Shown: piece by piece, positions 1 through 7,633 of the stretch
Layout: each line of letters starts with the position of its first letter
How positions within the stretch are numbered: the first letter of the stretch is position 1
NCBI GenBank assembly: GCA_913057785.1
Contig: CAJXPD010000093.1
Span: 1-35,095 of the forward strand
DNA: 35,095 nt
Source of the DNA: an uncultured Lewinella sp.
GTDB taxonomy: Bacteria > Bacteroidota > Bacteroidia > Chitinophagales > Saprospiraceae
Direction: 5' to 3'
Program-made: the position numbers and the translations under genes
The notes under the pieces: model-generated
Seen by the model: the letters and a program-made list of their open reading frames with translations, nothing else
What the model was told of the DNA's origin: nothing
Database searches by the model: none

Positions 1-195
1 CTGTTTTTGATGGCGAAAATGGGTGATTTTTGATCAGAACGAGGCAAAAAAATGGAAGCTAGCCTTAGCTACCTGACATTTTTTTAACGAAGTTATGTAC
101 TGAAAGCACCATTTGCAGTTCGAAGGATAGTTTTGAGATACGCTCTAATTATTTTAAGGTGCAATACGCTTCTAAATCAGTTGCTGCCCTAAAGT

Positions 196-225
196 GGGCC
201 AGGGTCGGTTTGATCTGCCTGGCCC
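196..225. repeat. 8-bp inverted repeat, possible terminator hairpin
   Basis: GGGCCAGG (196-203) is followed after 14 bases by its exact reverse complement CCTGGCCC (218-225). The GC-rich stem lies in AT-rich DNA, and an A-run begins about a dozen bases downstream. It could terminate transcription from a gene left of the window, but there is no immediate T-run. An 8-bp arm pair is weak evidence on its own. Confidence 0.3.
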
Positions 226-295
226 TCTCTCACATTAAAAAAAACGCATGTTCCGTTAGTTGCTGTAGAGTTCGAATTATACTGCTCTTGAAGAT

Positions 296-319
296 GGATA
301 GGGCTTAGTGGCCCTATCC
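296..319. repeat. 9-bp inverted repeat with 6-base loop
   Basis: GGATAGGGC (296-304) and GCCCTATCC (311-319) form a perfect 9-bp stem around the loop TTAGTG. It lies about 70 bases after the hairpin at 196-225, in the same gene-free stretch. The short loop and perfect stem favour a real RNA hairpin, such as a terminator for an upstream gene or a structured leader. No adjacent T-run supports intrinsic termination. Confidence 0.35.
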
Positions 320-769
320 TCGATTGTATGGGTAGCTCAGGTATTGACATCTTCTACAGGCTTAGGGCGATATTGAGTTTTTTGGAGCACTTGGTCTGTA
401 CCATCTGGCGAATCTTGTATGTATTTAATTGTTCCAGTATGGTACTACCAGTAAATAGATTGCGATTCAGTGCGTACTTTCCAATTCTGCTTGTCTAGAT
501 GAAAACGGAGTCCACCCAATATTCTGATCTGTTCAGCCAATGGCTACTCTTTTTGACTTTCCTCGATCGGAAATTCACCAGTACTTAAGTAGGTTCTATA
601 GGGGCCCACTGCTCATACGCTTGTTCTTATTTCTATCTCTGTTAAAGCAGGATTTTGTTACCCTCTTTTTTAATAAAACTTGAACTGGTGAGAAGATTTT
701 CTACTGAATTGGTTATATTATGCCGGTATATAGGCTTTGGCCTAGATATGAAATTTGGACTAATTCAGA

Positions 770-1384
770 ATGACATCTAAGCAAATACAAAACCATCGCT
801 ATCTAAATGCTTTAAGGGAAGGAGATAGAGTGGTTATTGAAGAAATTTATAGGGAATTATCTACTCCGGTATCAAATTTCATCCTCGCAAATAAAGGCTC
901 GCGTGAGGATGCTAAGGATGTCTTTCAGGAAACGATAATGGCTCTGATTCTCAAACTGGCTAATGAAGATCTTGATTTGTCAGGGGATTTCAATGCCTAT
1001 TTTCTGGCGATTTGCCGATACAAATGGCTAGATCGTTTAAAGAATAGGAAACATCTGGAAACGAAGAAATCAATGGAAGATTGGGTAACAAAACTCGAAG
1101 TTTCCTTAGATTTAGATGAGATGGAGTTGCAATCCTTACTTCGACAGGAAATGGAGTATCAACTTTATACTGAAAAACTGAATGAGTTGCCTAATCATTG
1201 TAAGGAAATTCTTAGCTTATCTCTGAAACTCAACGAGGAAAATAAGAAGAGCCATTCCTTGAAGGAGGTGGCGCAAATACTGGGTAAAACTTACCCCTAT
1301 ATTCGTAAGGCCAAAAGTAATTGCCTCAAAAAATTGAAGGCTAATATCAAAGCAGATGCAAGATTTCACGATTTAAATAAATGA
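770..1384 (+). CDS. ECF-type RNA polymerase sigma factor (sigma-70 family)
   Basis: This 204-residue protein has the two-domain layout of an extracytoplasmic-function sigma factor. Region 2 spans roughly residues 20-95, with the core-binding DAKDVFQE segment and a region 2.4-like FLAICRYKWLDRLKNRK that would contact the -10 element. Region 4 spans roughly residues 135-195, with LPNHCKEILSL followed by a helix-turn-helix around VAQILGKTYPYIRKAKSN. Regions 1 and 3 are absent, as expected. The gene lies 6 bases before a gene for a one-span membrane protein, the usual position of a cognate anti-sigma factor, so the two are probably co-transcribed and the sigma factor is held at the membrane until a signal arrives. 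The convergent neighbours are an exported CHAT protein and a lipoprotein. The family call is firm; the regulon is unknown. Confidence 0.93.
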   Translation: MTSKQIQNHRYLNALREGDRVVIEEIYRELSTPVSNFILANKGSREDAKDVFQETIMALILKLANEDLDLSGDFNAYFLAICRYKWLDRLKNRKHLETKKSMEDWVTKLEVSLDLDEMELQSLLRQEMEYQLYTEKLNELPNHCKEILSLSLKLNEENKKSHSLKEVAQILGKTYPYIRKAKSNCLKKLKANIKADARFHDLNK

Positions 1385-1390
1385 TGTGGT

Positions 1391-2164
1391 ATGGACCCAG
1401 AAACCATAGAGGAGATCGAAAAATACTTGGATCAAGAACTCGATGCTAAAGGCAAAAAAGAATTTGAGGAGAGGTTGAAAACGGATCAGAATTTGGCCGA
1501 TAGGGTTGATTTTATGCAGAAACTAAGGAAAAACTTCGCCCTGCAACAATACCTGAACCAAGAACAAGCTGAACTGTTACCTTTGACAAATGAGCTAGGG
1601 GAACAGTATTTTGATCAAAAAGGACTAACTGATTCAGATCCGCCAACAGTACCAATCCCGCTCATCCCCATGCGGAAATGGGGGAGAATCAGCGCCGCCG
1701 CAATTATTCTAATTATAGGAGGAGTATGCCTGTACTGGTATATGAACCGTGACTTATACACGAAGGACCATCTCATTACGGAGTTTTATGAGCCTGTGCT
1801 TCGCAATCCTAGATCTGGAATCAAAAAATCGCTTACCGAACTTACACAGGATGATCCTGAATACTTACAAGCCGTGGCAGAGGCTGCGGACCAATCACTA
1901 AACCAACAGCAGTTCAGTAGTAGTCAGCAGATGCTTGAAATGCTGCTTCGAATGGATTCTACCAATACCCGTAAAAGCGATAATATTAATCTGGAAGCCG
2001 CGAAATGGAATCTGCTGGTCCTAGGACTGCTGAACCTGGAGCCGGATAGCTTGCTAAATCAGCTAATGATCCTCCAAAATGGGGACGCTTCTTTGAAATA
2101 CCAACAGGGGGCGGAGCGACTTCGAAAGAAAATGAAACACCCTTTTTATCGCTGGGCGAATTAG
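1391..2164 (+). CDS. Probable membrane anti-sigma factor with periplasmic C-terminal domain
   Basis: This 257-residue protein begins with a charged helical segment (IEKYLDQELDAKGKKEFEERL, then LADRVDFMQKLR). That segment resembles the N-terminal cytoplasmic part of Bacteroidota anti-sigma factors. A single membrane span lies at about residues 100-118 (ISAAAIILIIGGVCLYWYM), preceded by RKWGR, so by the positive-inside rule the N-terminus is cytoplasmic and about 135 C-terminal residues are outside. The C-terminal part is helical and repeat-like, possibly a degenerate TPR. There is no zinc-binding HxxxCxxC motif. Six bases separate it from the sigma gene, which implies co-transcription. The role is inferred from position and topology; no sequence motif proves it. 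Confidence 0.7.
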   Translation: MDPETIEEIEKYLDQELDAKGKKEFEERLKTDQNLADRVDFMQKLRKNFALQQYLNQEQAELLPLTNELGEQYFDQKGLTDSDPPTVPIPLIPMRKWGRISAAAIILIIGGVCLYWYMNRDLYTKDHLITEFYEPVLRNPRSGIKKSLTELTQDDPEYLQAVAEAADQSLNQQQFSSSQQMLEMLLRMDSTNTRKSDNINLEAAKWNLLVLGLLNLEPDSLLNQLMILQNGDASLKYQQGAERLRKKMKHPFYRWAN

Positions 2165-2260
2165 AAGATCTATATGTTTTCTTTCAATAGGCCTCTTCTA
2201 ATGGATCCCAAAATACTGGCAACATGGATTCTTATCTGGAGCCCCCTTGCCTGGATCCAC

Positions 2261-5245
2261 CTACTGCTTGCTCACTCTGAAGTGGTCGCGGCCAAGATAT
2301 AGTCCGATAATACCAGTCAGAAGGAGTGCCCATAACCAAATCGGCAAATCAAATAGCCTCCGTTGATTCACAAATTCAATATTCTCCATATTGCCTATGG
2401 CTGTCATTGCTGCCCAATATCGCGGATGAGCCTCGAAATTATCTGCTGTAATCAGGTATTGCTGCTTGGCCCATTGCAAGGCGGCATCTTTTGTTCGCCC
2501 TTCATTTAGCCCTTCGTAGAAATATTCCATTAATTGCTTGGTGGCCTTGTCATCCACTTCCCAAAGTGAGGCGACAATACTCTTAGTGCCAGCTAGCATG
2601 AAAGCACGGGCTAGACTCATCGTACCTTCTCCTTGCTGTAAAGAACCAGTCCCCGTCTCACAAGCGCTTAGTACGGCTAATGCTAGTGCTACTTCTAAAT
2701 TGGCTATTTCCTGTACGTAGAGCTTGTATTCGCGATTTACGGTATCTATGAGATTACTGAATGCGAGGAAGGAATAATCAGGATGATTCCGATTAAGAAT
2801 ACCATGGGTGGCTAGGTGAAGGACCTGATAGTGAGATAACTGATCTAGAAATTTCTCCTTGTTGGCCGTCGTGTCTATTAATAGGTGAGCTCCCAATTTA
2901 GCCTTAAGCATTAGCGCTTCTTCTTGATTGTATAATAGGGTGTCTAATAGACCTCTACTGGCCAAAGGACCAAATTCTTTAGGTAGTTTCCTGTAGCTTG
3001 GTGCAATCGCCAATACAGACCTTATCTTAGTTTTATTTGCTCTGAGTAAGGGGAGCGAATTGGCCGAAAACGCATAGCTAATTTGAAATCTTTTACCTAG
3101 GTAAGGGTAGGCTTTGTAATTCGTTTCGGTAGGTATGGCTTGATCCAGTAATAGCTCAAATGGTACGTAGGCTAGTACTCCATCTGGCACAAATATTAAC
3201 CGTTTGCTGGATAAATGCTCCAGCAAGGGTGCAATTAAAATACTATGTAGATAGGAAGCCTTGGCGATGTATTCGCTGTCACGCTTATAGTAGATATCAT
3301 CATTGAATGTACTGGCAAAGGCTTTGATACGGTCTTGGTAAACAAGTTCTTGTAAGAAAAATGTGTCTGGTTTGATAAGGAAGGCATACAGACTTTGTTC
3401 GCCCAAAAAGTAGCTGATCAAGGTTTGATCCGCTTCAATTACATTTTCTTGCAAGTAGCGCAAACTATAATCTAGACCGGTGGATCCAAGGGCTATCTGC
3501 TCTCTAACTGTTTTTCTAAGTGCTCTTTCAGATAGCGTATACTGATGATTTAAATCAAATAATTGATTTCTTAGGGTTTGTAACCGCAGGGAGTCCACCT
3601 TTGCCTCTTCTGCTTTAAATAGCTCCTTTTCTGCTTCTTGTACTTGGAATTTTATGGCATGTAGCTCCTCAAATTGCTCCTTCCTATTCTTGGTATGCTG
3701 TTGTAGGATGGAGGTCTGATTTAATGAGGATACCAATACAGCTGCTTTTGCTTTTTCAATTACTCGAAATAGTTCTTCTGGTTTTGTCTCTGGTATTTGC
3801 TGGCCTAATCTCAACATCAGTTCAAAAAGGGCGTAGTTTTCCGTTACTAACTGATATTGATCTGCTTCCGAATAGCGGTCAAAACGTAAGCTATCCAGCA
3901 GGTCAATGGCAAGGGCTCCCGTTCCCCAAGCTGCTCCTTGCAAGGTGTCCTGAGCTTGAGGCTCACTTATTTCACTTAAATGGTATAAGGCATCCACCTT
4001 TCGATGTAGCAAACCAATCAGTTCATTCCCGAATAGAATGTCTTGCTCAAAGGAAGGGTTTTTATGATAGTTGGACTCGTCAAATTGTCGTACAGCGGCA
4101 ATGATAGCTTCTTGGTAGGCGGATAGTGCCCGTCTTAAGTCCGATTTTTCTTTGTAGAAATCTCCCAGTCTTTTGCATGCTTTGACGATAGCTTGACTTT
4201 TGTCTACTTCACTGTTTGTTCGATAGTGGTTAAGGGCCTCCGTATAATATTCTTCAGCTCTTGTGGAATCTCCTTTTTGCTCATAATAATTGCCCAGAAT
4301 GCTTAGTGTTTCTCCATAGATGGGATCGGATGGAGTATGATATAGTAAAGAGGTCTCAATGTTGCTTTTGACTAGGAATAGGTTTTCCTCCGAAAGATTT
4401 ATCCGGGCCAGTCCGTGGTAATCCCGGACAATATATTTTGTAAGCCTCCTTTTTAACTGAGGAGGCCCCCTGTTGATAACGCCTTGATAAAACTCCCTCG
4501 ACTGCTGAAACAACTCCTTCGCATCTTCTAGTTTACCTTGTAAGCGATAAACCTCTGCTAGCCGGCTGTAGGTAGACCCTATACGAGCAGGCCTTCCCAA
4601 TTCCTTTGCGTGCTCCTTTTCATAGTCGATCGCATAATTGAGACTTTCTAATGCTGCCTCGTATGATCCACTACGCTTCTGTACCTCGGCTAGATAAAGA
4701 AAGGCCACGATCAGTCGCCCAAATTCATTGTCGCTTAACCCATCCCCTTGCCGCTTTTTTTGCAGCTGCTCAATTATGTTTTCATTGGTGGCTATGGCCT
4801 GTGTATACTGACCGCGCTGTAAATAGTAATCTCCGTAAATATTGCTTACTTGATACTTTAGGTTTGATTTATCGGGATTGTCAGGTAGGAATTTAAGCAG
4901 GCTCTTAGCTTTTTCTAAATTGTGTAGAACTAGCTCCAATTCATTAAAATACAAGGCACAAGAAGCTTCTTTGATATGTGCACGAATCTCATAATTGGAA
5001 GGGGAATCTTGGCACGCTAGATCGCTGATTGCCGCTAGATGATAACGGGTAGAGCTTAGGTTATTGTAACAGGCCCCTTCCGCAAGGCGGAAGAGGCTGT
5101 TAATGGCATTGGTATCTGCCACAATTCTTTGTCCCTTGATCGGTTGGAAGCTAACCACTATCAGCAGCAAGCTTATCGTGGGAACTGCGAAATTGACAAA
5201 GGAATTTCGATGCTTATGGCTTATTTGAACTGGTGTATTGATCAT
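2261..5245 (-). CDS. Exported TPR-CHAT domain protein with C-terminal membrane anchor
   Basis: This 994-residue protein has an N-terminal hydrophobic segment (about residues 19-33) that reads as a Sec signal. Tetratricopeptide-type helical repeats occupy about residues 45-400, then a coiled-coil-like region about 490-570. The C-terminal CHAT domain spans about 640-940. CHAT is a caspase-like cysteine peptidase fold. The dyad is visible as His814 in HLATHGIL and Cys862 in LSACETGTG, with the family pattern GEGTMSLARAFMLAGTKSIVASLW after it. A membrane span near the end (LPIWLWALLLTGIIGLYLG) leaves a short basic tail. The soluble part is therefore predicted to be periplasmic and tethered to the inner membrane. 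The start overlaps the upstream lipoprotein gene by 32 bases, suggesting translational coupling. The gene faces the sigma/anti-sigma pair. Domain call is firm; peptidase activity and substrate are inferred. Confidence 0.9.
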   Translation of the reverse strand: MINTPVQISHKHRNSFVNFAVPTISLLLIVVSFQPIKGQRIVADTNAINSLFRLAEGACYNNLSSTRYHLAAISDLACQDSPSNYEIRAHIKEASCALYFNELELVLHNLEKAKSLLKFLPDNPDKSNLKYQVSNIYGDYYLQRGQYTQAIATNENIIEQLQKKRQGDGLSDNEFGRLIVAFLYLAEVQKRSGSYEAALESLNYAIDYEKEHAKELGRPARIGSTYSRLAEVYRLQGKLEDAKELFQQSREFYQGVINRGPPQLKRRLTKYIVRDYHGLARINLSEENLFLVKSNIETSLLYHTPSDPIYGETLSILGNYYEQKGDSTRAEEYYTEALNHYRTNSEVDKSQAIVKACKRLGDFYKEKSDLRRALSAYQEAIIAAVRQFDESNYHKNPSFEQDILFGNELIGLLHRKVDALYHLSEISEPQAQDTLQGAAWGTGALAIDLLDSLRFDRYSEADQYQLVTENYALFELMLRLGQQIPETKPEELFRVIEKAKAAVLVSSLNQTSILQQHTKNRKEQFEELHAIKFQVQEAEKELFKAEEAKVDSLRLQTLRNQLFDLNHQYTLSERALRKTVREQIALGSTGLDYSLRYLQENVIEADQTLISYFLGEQSLYAFLIKPDTFFLQELVYQDRIKAFASTFNDDIYYKRDSEYIAKASYLHSILIAPLLEHLSSKRLIFVPDGVLAYVPFELLLDQAIPTETNYKAYPYLGKRFQISYAFSANSLPLLRANKTKIRSVLAIAPSYRKLPKEFGPLASRGLLDTLLYNQEEALMLKAKLGAHLLIDTTANKEKFLDQLSHYQVLHLATHGILNRNHPDYSFLAFSNLIDTVNREYKLYVQEIANLEVALALAVLSACETGTGSLQQGEGTMSLARAFMLAGTKSIVASLWEVDDKATKQLMEYFYEGLNEGRTKDAALQWAKQQYLITADNFEAHPRYWAAMTAIGNMENIEFVNQRRLFDLPIWLWALLLTGIIGLYLGRDHFRVSKQ

Positions 5246-5849
5246 TATTTCGAATCTTGATCTCTGAGGAGATGTTAACTCTCTTCCTCGTACGGGTATT
5301 AAATCCAGACATCGAAAGGGTCACGGTACTTCCTGAGGCAGGAGCTTCTCCGATTGTTCTTAATTGTAGGTATTCAAAACCTTCTACTTTAACTCTTGCT
5401 TGATCATCAAGCGTTGCGTAGAGGGTATCATCAGCTCCAAAGATTTCTACGGATGTGAATTCTATTCCTGTGAAGTCATCCGTAATGTAGAGTAAACTCT
5501 CCCATATCCACCAGGCATCGATTGGACACTCAGGGTCTGGGATGACGAGAAACTCATTGGTGTAGCGGCTTATTGTAGCTTCATTTGCTCTTAGTGCTGC
5601 TTTTACCAAAGGATTCACTACTTGGCCAATCGGCTTTCCGCATTCTCCGTATTGTTTGCACAATGTCTGGTACCAGAAATCGGTGAACAACAGCTGACGA
5701 AAGGATTGATCGTCAACGATCAGCGGCTTAGTTACTGCCGGGCCAAGAACGTCCCATACCGTAACTGCTTTGGGACCACATGAACTAAATTGCAAAGAAA
5801 GCAGCGCCGTTAGTCCAATTGCAAGGTAATTTACGAAAGGAATTCGCAT
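5214..5849 (-). CDS. Putative lipoprotein of unknown function
   Basis: This 211-residue protein starts with a basic/hydrophobic leader ending LSLQFSSCGPK. That is a plausible lipobox with Cys24 as the lipidated residue, although Phe at -3 is not the commonest choice. The mature part is mixed alpha/beta with a beta-rich C-terminal half from about residue 100. No catalytic motif was recognised. It is the first gene of a two-gene unit: its last 32 bases overlap the start of the TPR-CHAT gene in another frame, so the two products are probably made together and may act together at the envelope. It could be a partner or substrate of the CHAT protein; that is inference. No recognisable TAnnTTTG element was found before it. 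Confidence 0.75.
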   Translation of the reverse strand: MRIPFVNYLAIGLTALLSLQFSSCGPKAVTVWDVLGPAVTKPLIVDDQSFRQLLFTDFWYQTLCKQYGECGKPIGQVVNPLVKAALRANEATISRYTNEFLVIPDPECPIDAWWIWESLLYITDDFTGIEFTSVEIFGADDTLYATLDDQARVKVEGFEYLQLRTIGEAPASGSTVTLSMSGFNTRTRKRVNISSEIKIRNNDQYTSSNKP

Positions 5850-6361
5850 GGTTAAAATAATTTTAAATTAGTTTGTGATTAGTTTACGCTGTACTTTTCT
5901 AAGTTGGTTGTAAGCTGTAGAAGTCGACAGATATTTTGAATCATATCACTTTTCACAAATTCCTGCCTTACTTATTTTCTCATACCTCTTAGAATACAGG
6001 CAATTGTTACCTTTTTAGCTTGGGCCTCGTTTCATTACTTTGTGCCCGTTTGCTTTCCAAGATTTACCTCTTTAGTCGAGTTTCATCTGCAGGAAATGAC
6101 AACTCTTCTTATCTTTTGGTCCAATATTTTTGGGAAATGGCACTTGCTTTACTCTTGTGAATTTGATTGATATATCTGAAAATCAATATTTTAAATACTG
6201 GGTTCTGCTGCTGTCGATCGGGGTGAGATTAATTGTTGGAAAACGGTCCCTACCCAGGTGCTGAGCCACATAAGGGAGTATGCAAGGGCCGGTGGTAGAC
6301 TAAATGGAATAGAGGAATGAGCAGGATAATAGGTGTGCGAAAAGCATTGTGGAAAGAGCAA

Positions 6362-6409
6362 AGTACTGGGAAGCCTGTTGATGGTTACAATCAAGCGTTT
6401 CCCAGTACT
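6362..6409. repeat. 48-base near-continuous hairpin (11-bp perfect outer arms)
   Basis: AGTACTGGGAA (6362-6372) is matched by its exact reverse complement TTCCCAGTACT (6399-6409). Inside, GC/GC and TTGAT (6378-6382) with ATCAA (6390-6394) continue the pairing across small bulges. This gives about 18 pairs around a 7-base loop. The structure is much better than expected by chance in the roughly 5 kb of intergenic DNA here. It could be a small palindromic repeat, a MITE remnant or a structured RNA. No T-run follows on either side. Confidence 0.55.
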
Positions 6410-6542
6410 ATTCAAATTGTATTAAAATTTCAGATCAGGTAGGTAGACATAGAATTATTGGAAGAAATTTATGCGCCTCATGTAAGGGGTCAACCGTGGA
6501 GAACATATGATAATAGGATCTTCCATATCTCCTTAAGGTGTA

Positions 6543-6732
6543 TTAGGTTTTAGAAGTGTTTAAAGGTTTGTCTACCAAAGTAATGCTGCCGGGTTTAATA
6601 GCTTCTACCCAGAACTACCATACTTGGTTTTGGACCTATTTGAGTAGTAATCTTGTCAGAATACTCTTTGGCATAGAAAGCTACTATAACTGTAACTGTA
6701 CTTCTTGACAAGTAATCATTTGATAGAGAGAA
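6543..6732 (-). pseudogene. Possible decayed coding fragment
   Basis: Read on the - strand, 6732 to 6595 is open and gives a protein-like peptide with segments STVTVIVAFYAKEYSDK and QIGPKPSMVVLG before a stop. Shifting frame at about 6606 continues with VEAIKPGSITLVDKPLNTSK and a stop at 6543-6545. Together these look like the C-terminal part of one protein broken by a frameshift. No start codon or intact N-terminal part is present, and no family was recognised. It lies directly downstream of the 225-residue orphan gene on the same strand. Chance is a real alternative because each open stretch is short. Confidence 0.2.
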
Positions 6733-6781
6733 TTAAATCCTCTGAAGTTTTGAAGTCAAAACATTTCCGAAAATAAGTAGC

Positions 6782-7459
6782 TTAGTTCGTTTCAGAAGTG
6801 GTGGGTAAATTCTGAATTTGATTGAGGTTGATAAACTTGTACTCTCCATACCTCGCTCTTATAAAGGAGTATAGTTCCTTATTGTCGGTTAAAATTACTT
6901 CTCCGCTGCAAGAGGGAGCAGCATCAGAATCGAGTTTCCAAATATATCGCCCATTTGGATAGTTTGGGGAGGAGAGATCTGCTGTAAAACAATTGTTCGT
7001 GTAGGTTACTTGTTGATTGGTCACCCAAAGCTTCCCCGATTCTTCATGTTCGATGCTGACCGTAATGCCTAGTGACCCTCGTAGTTTCTCCGCTTTAAAA
7101 GTGAATGGTACTCTATCAATGTAAGCTGCTTCTATCTCTGGAGACTCTAGTGCGAACCGATTGTGCTGTTGTGTTAACTCCATTGTTTGATGTTCATGTT
7201 GCATTCTTACCGGATTTTTTGGCTTGCAAATCTTCTTTAAATAATAATTGAACTCCTCTTTGATGCCTGGCGGTATCGTTTCCTTAATGTGGACATATAA
7301 TTCCTGTGCCTCCCGCCAGAGTTGCTGATCTTCTTGTACTAGTTCATACAGAGGCCCTGGCATGAAGTCCACTATGTCATATTTCATAGCCTCTGCATAT
7401 TGTGTGGCAATGCGACTACGGAAGCTTTCATCCATGATTTCTAACTTTAACTTTTCCAT
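6782..7459 (-). CDS. Protein of unknown function, helical N-terminus and beta-rich C-terminus
   Basis: This 225-residue protein was not recognised. The first 85 residues are predicted helical and acidic (AEAMKYDIVDFMPGPLYELV, QQLWREAQELYVHIKE), with no signal peptide or membrane span. From about residue 115 the sequence alternates hydrophobic and polar residues like a beta-sandwich (VPFTFKAEKLRGSLGITVSI, PNGRYIWKLD). It is the last gene of the - strand series, 174 bases after the 550-residue gene, and may be in the same transcription unit. The helical-plus-sandwich layout would fit an adaptor or binding protein, but nothing in the sequence identifies one. Composition and codon use look like a real gene. 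Confidence 0.7.
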   Translation of the reverse strand: MEKLKLEIMDESFRSRIATQYAEAMKYDIVDFMPGPLYELVQEDQQLWREAQELYVHIKETIPPGIKEEFNYYLKKICKPKNPVRMQHEHQTMELTQQHNRFALESPEIEAAYIDRVPFTFKAEKLRGSLGITVSIEHEESGKLWVTNQQVTYTNNCFTADLSSPNYPNGRYIWKLDSDAAPSCSGEVILTDNKELYSFIRARYGEYKFINLNQIQNLPTTSETN

Positions 7460-7633
7460 TTTTATGATATTTTGTTTGAAAATGCGGCGTTCAAATAAGG
7501 AAGACTTTCACACAGATGACTAAGGTAGCAATGCTGATGGACATAGGCGATGGATTGGAATAGTACTTGCATTAGTAGTGCTTTTGAGGGTTTTATTAAT
7601 CATCTCTTATGCTGTAAATGGGCAATTGGCTAG

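Larger units (their letters stand above)
1..769. other. Gene-free leader region
   Basis: No convincing coding sequence was seen in this stretch upstream of the sigma factor gene. It contains two compact inverted repeats (196-225 and 296-319). The base composition is AT-rich and there is no clean TAnnTTTG promoter element just before position 770. The nearest resemblance, near 732, has one extra spacer base. It could hold the 3' untranslated region of a gene outside the window plus the promoter of the sigma operon. Confidence 0.5.
5850..6781. other. Gene-free region with a long hairpin and possible decayed coding sequence
   Basis: No intact gene is supported in this 932-base stretch between the lipoprotein gene (transcribed away from it) and the 225-residue orphan (transcribed toward it). 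A 74-codon frame at 6191-6415 on the - strand has low-complexity, non-protein-like composition and spans the hairpin at 6362-6409, so it is not annotated as a gene. A protein-like but broken reading frame lies at 6543-6732 on the - strand. The region looks like a degraded intergenic segment, perhaps from past insertions. Confidence 0.5.

Noticed and set aside
6191-6415. 74-codon open frame on the - strand
   Set aside because: Low-complexity composition, spans a strong hairpin and has no protein-like features or neighbours in the same operon.
6782-7459. Bacterial gasdermin paired with a CHAT or S8 protease
   Set aside because: The 225-residue protein is mostly helical at the N-terminus, with a soluble beta-rich end and no hydrophobic membrane-inserting segment or lipidatable Cys at position 3 or so. 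Nothing resembles a gasdermin.
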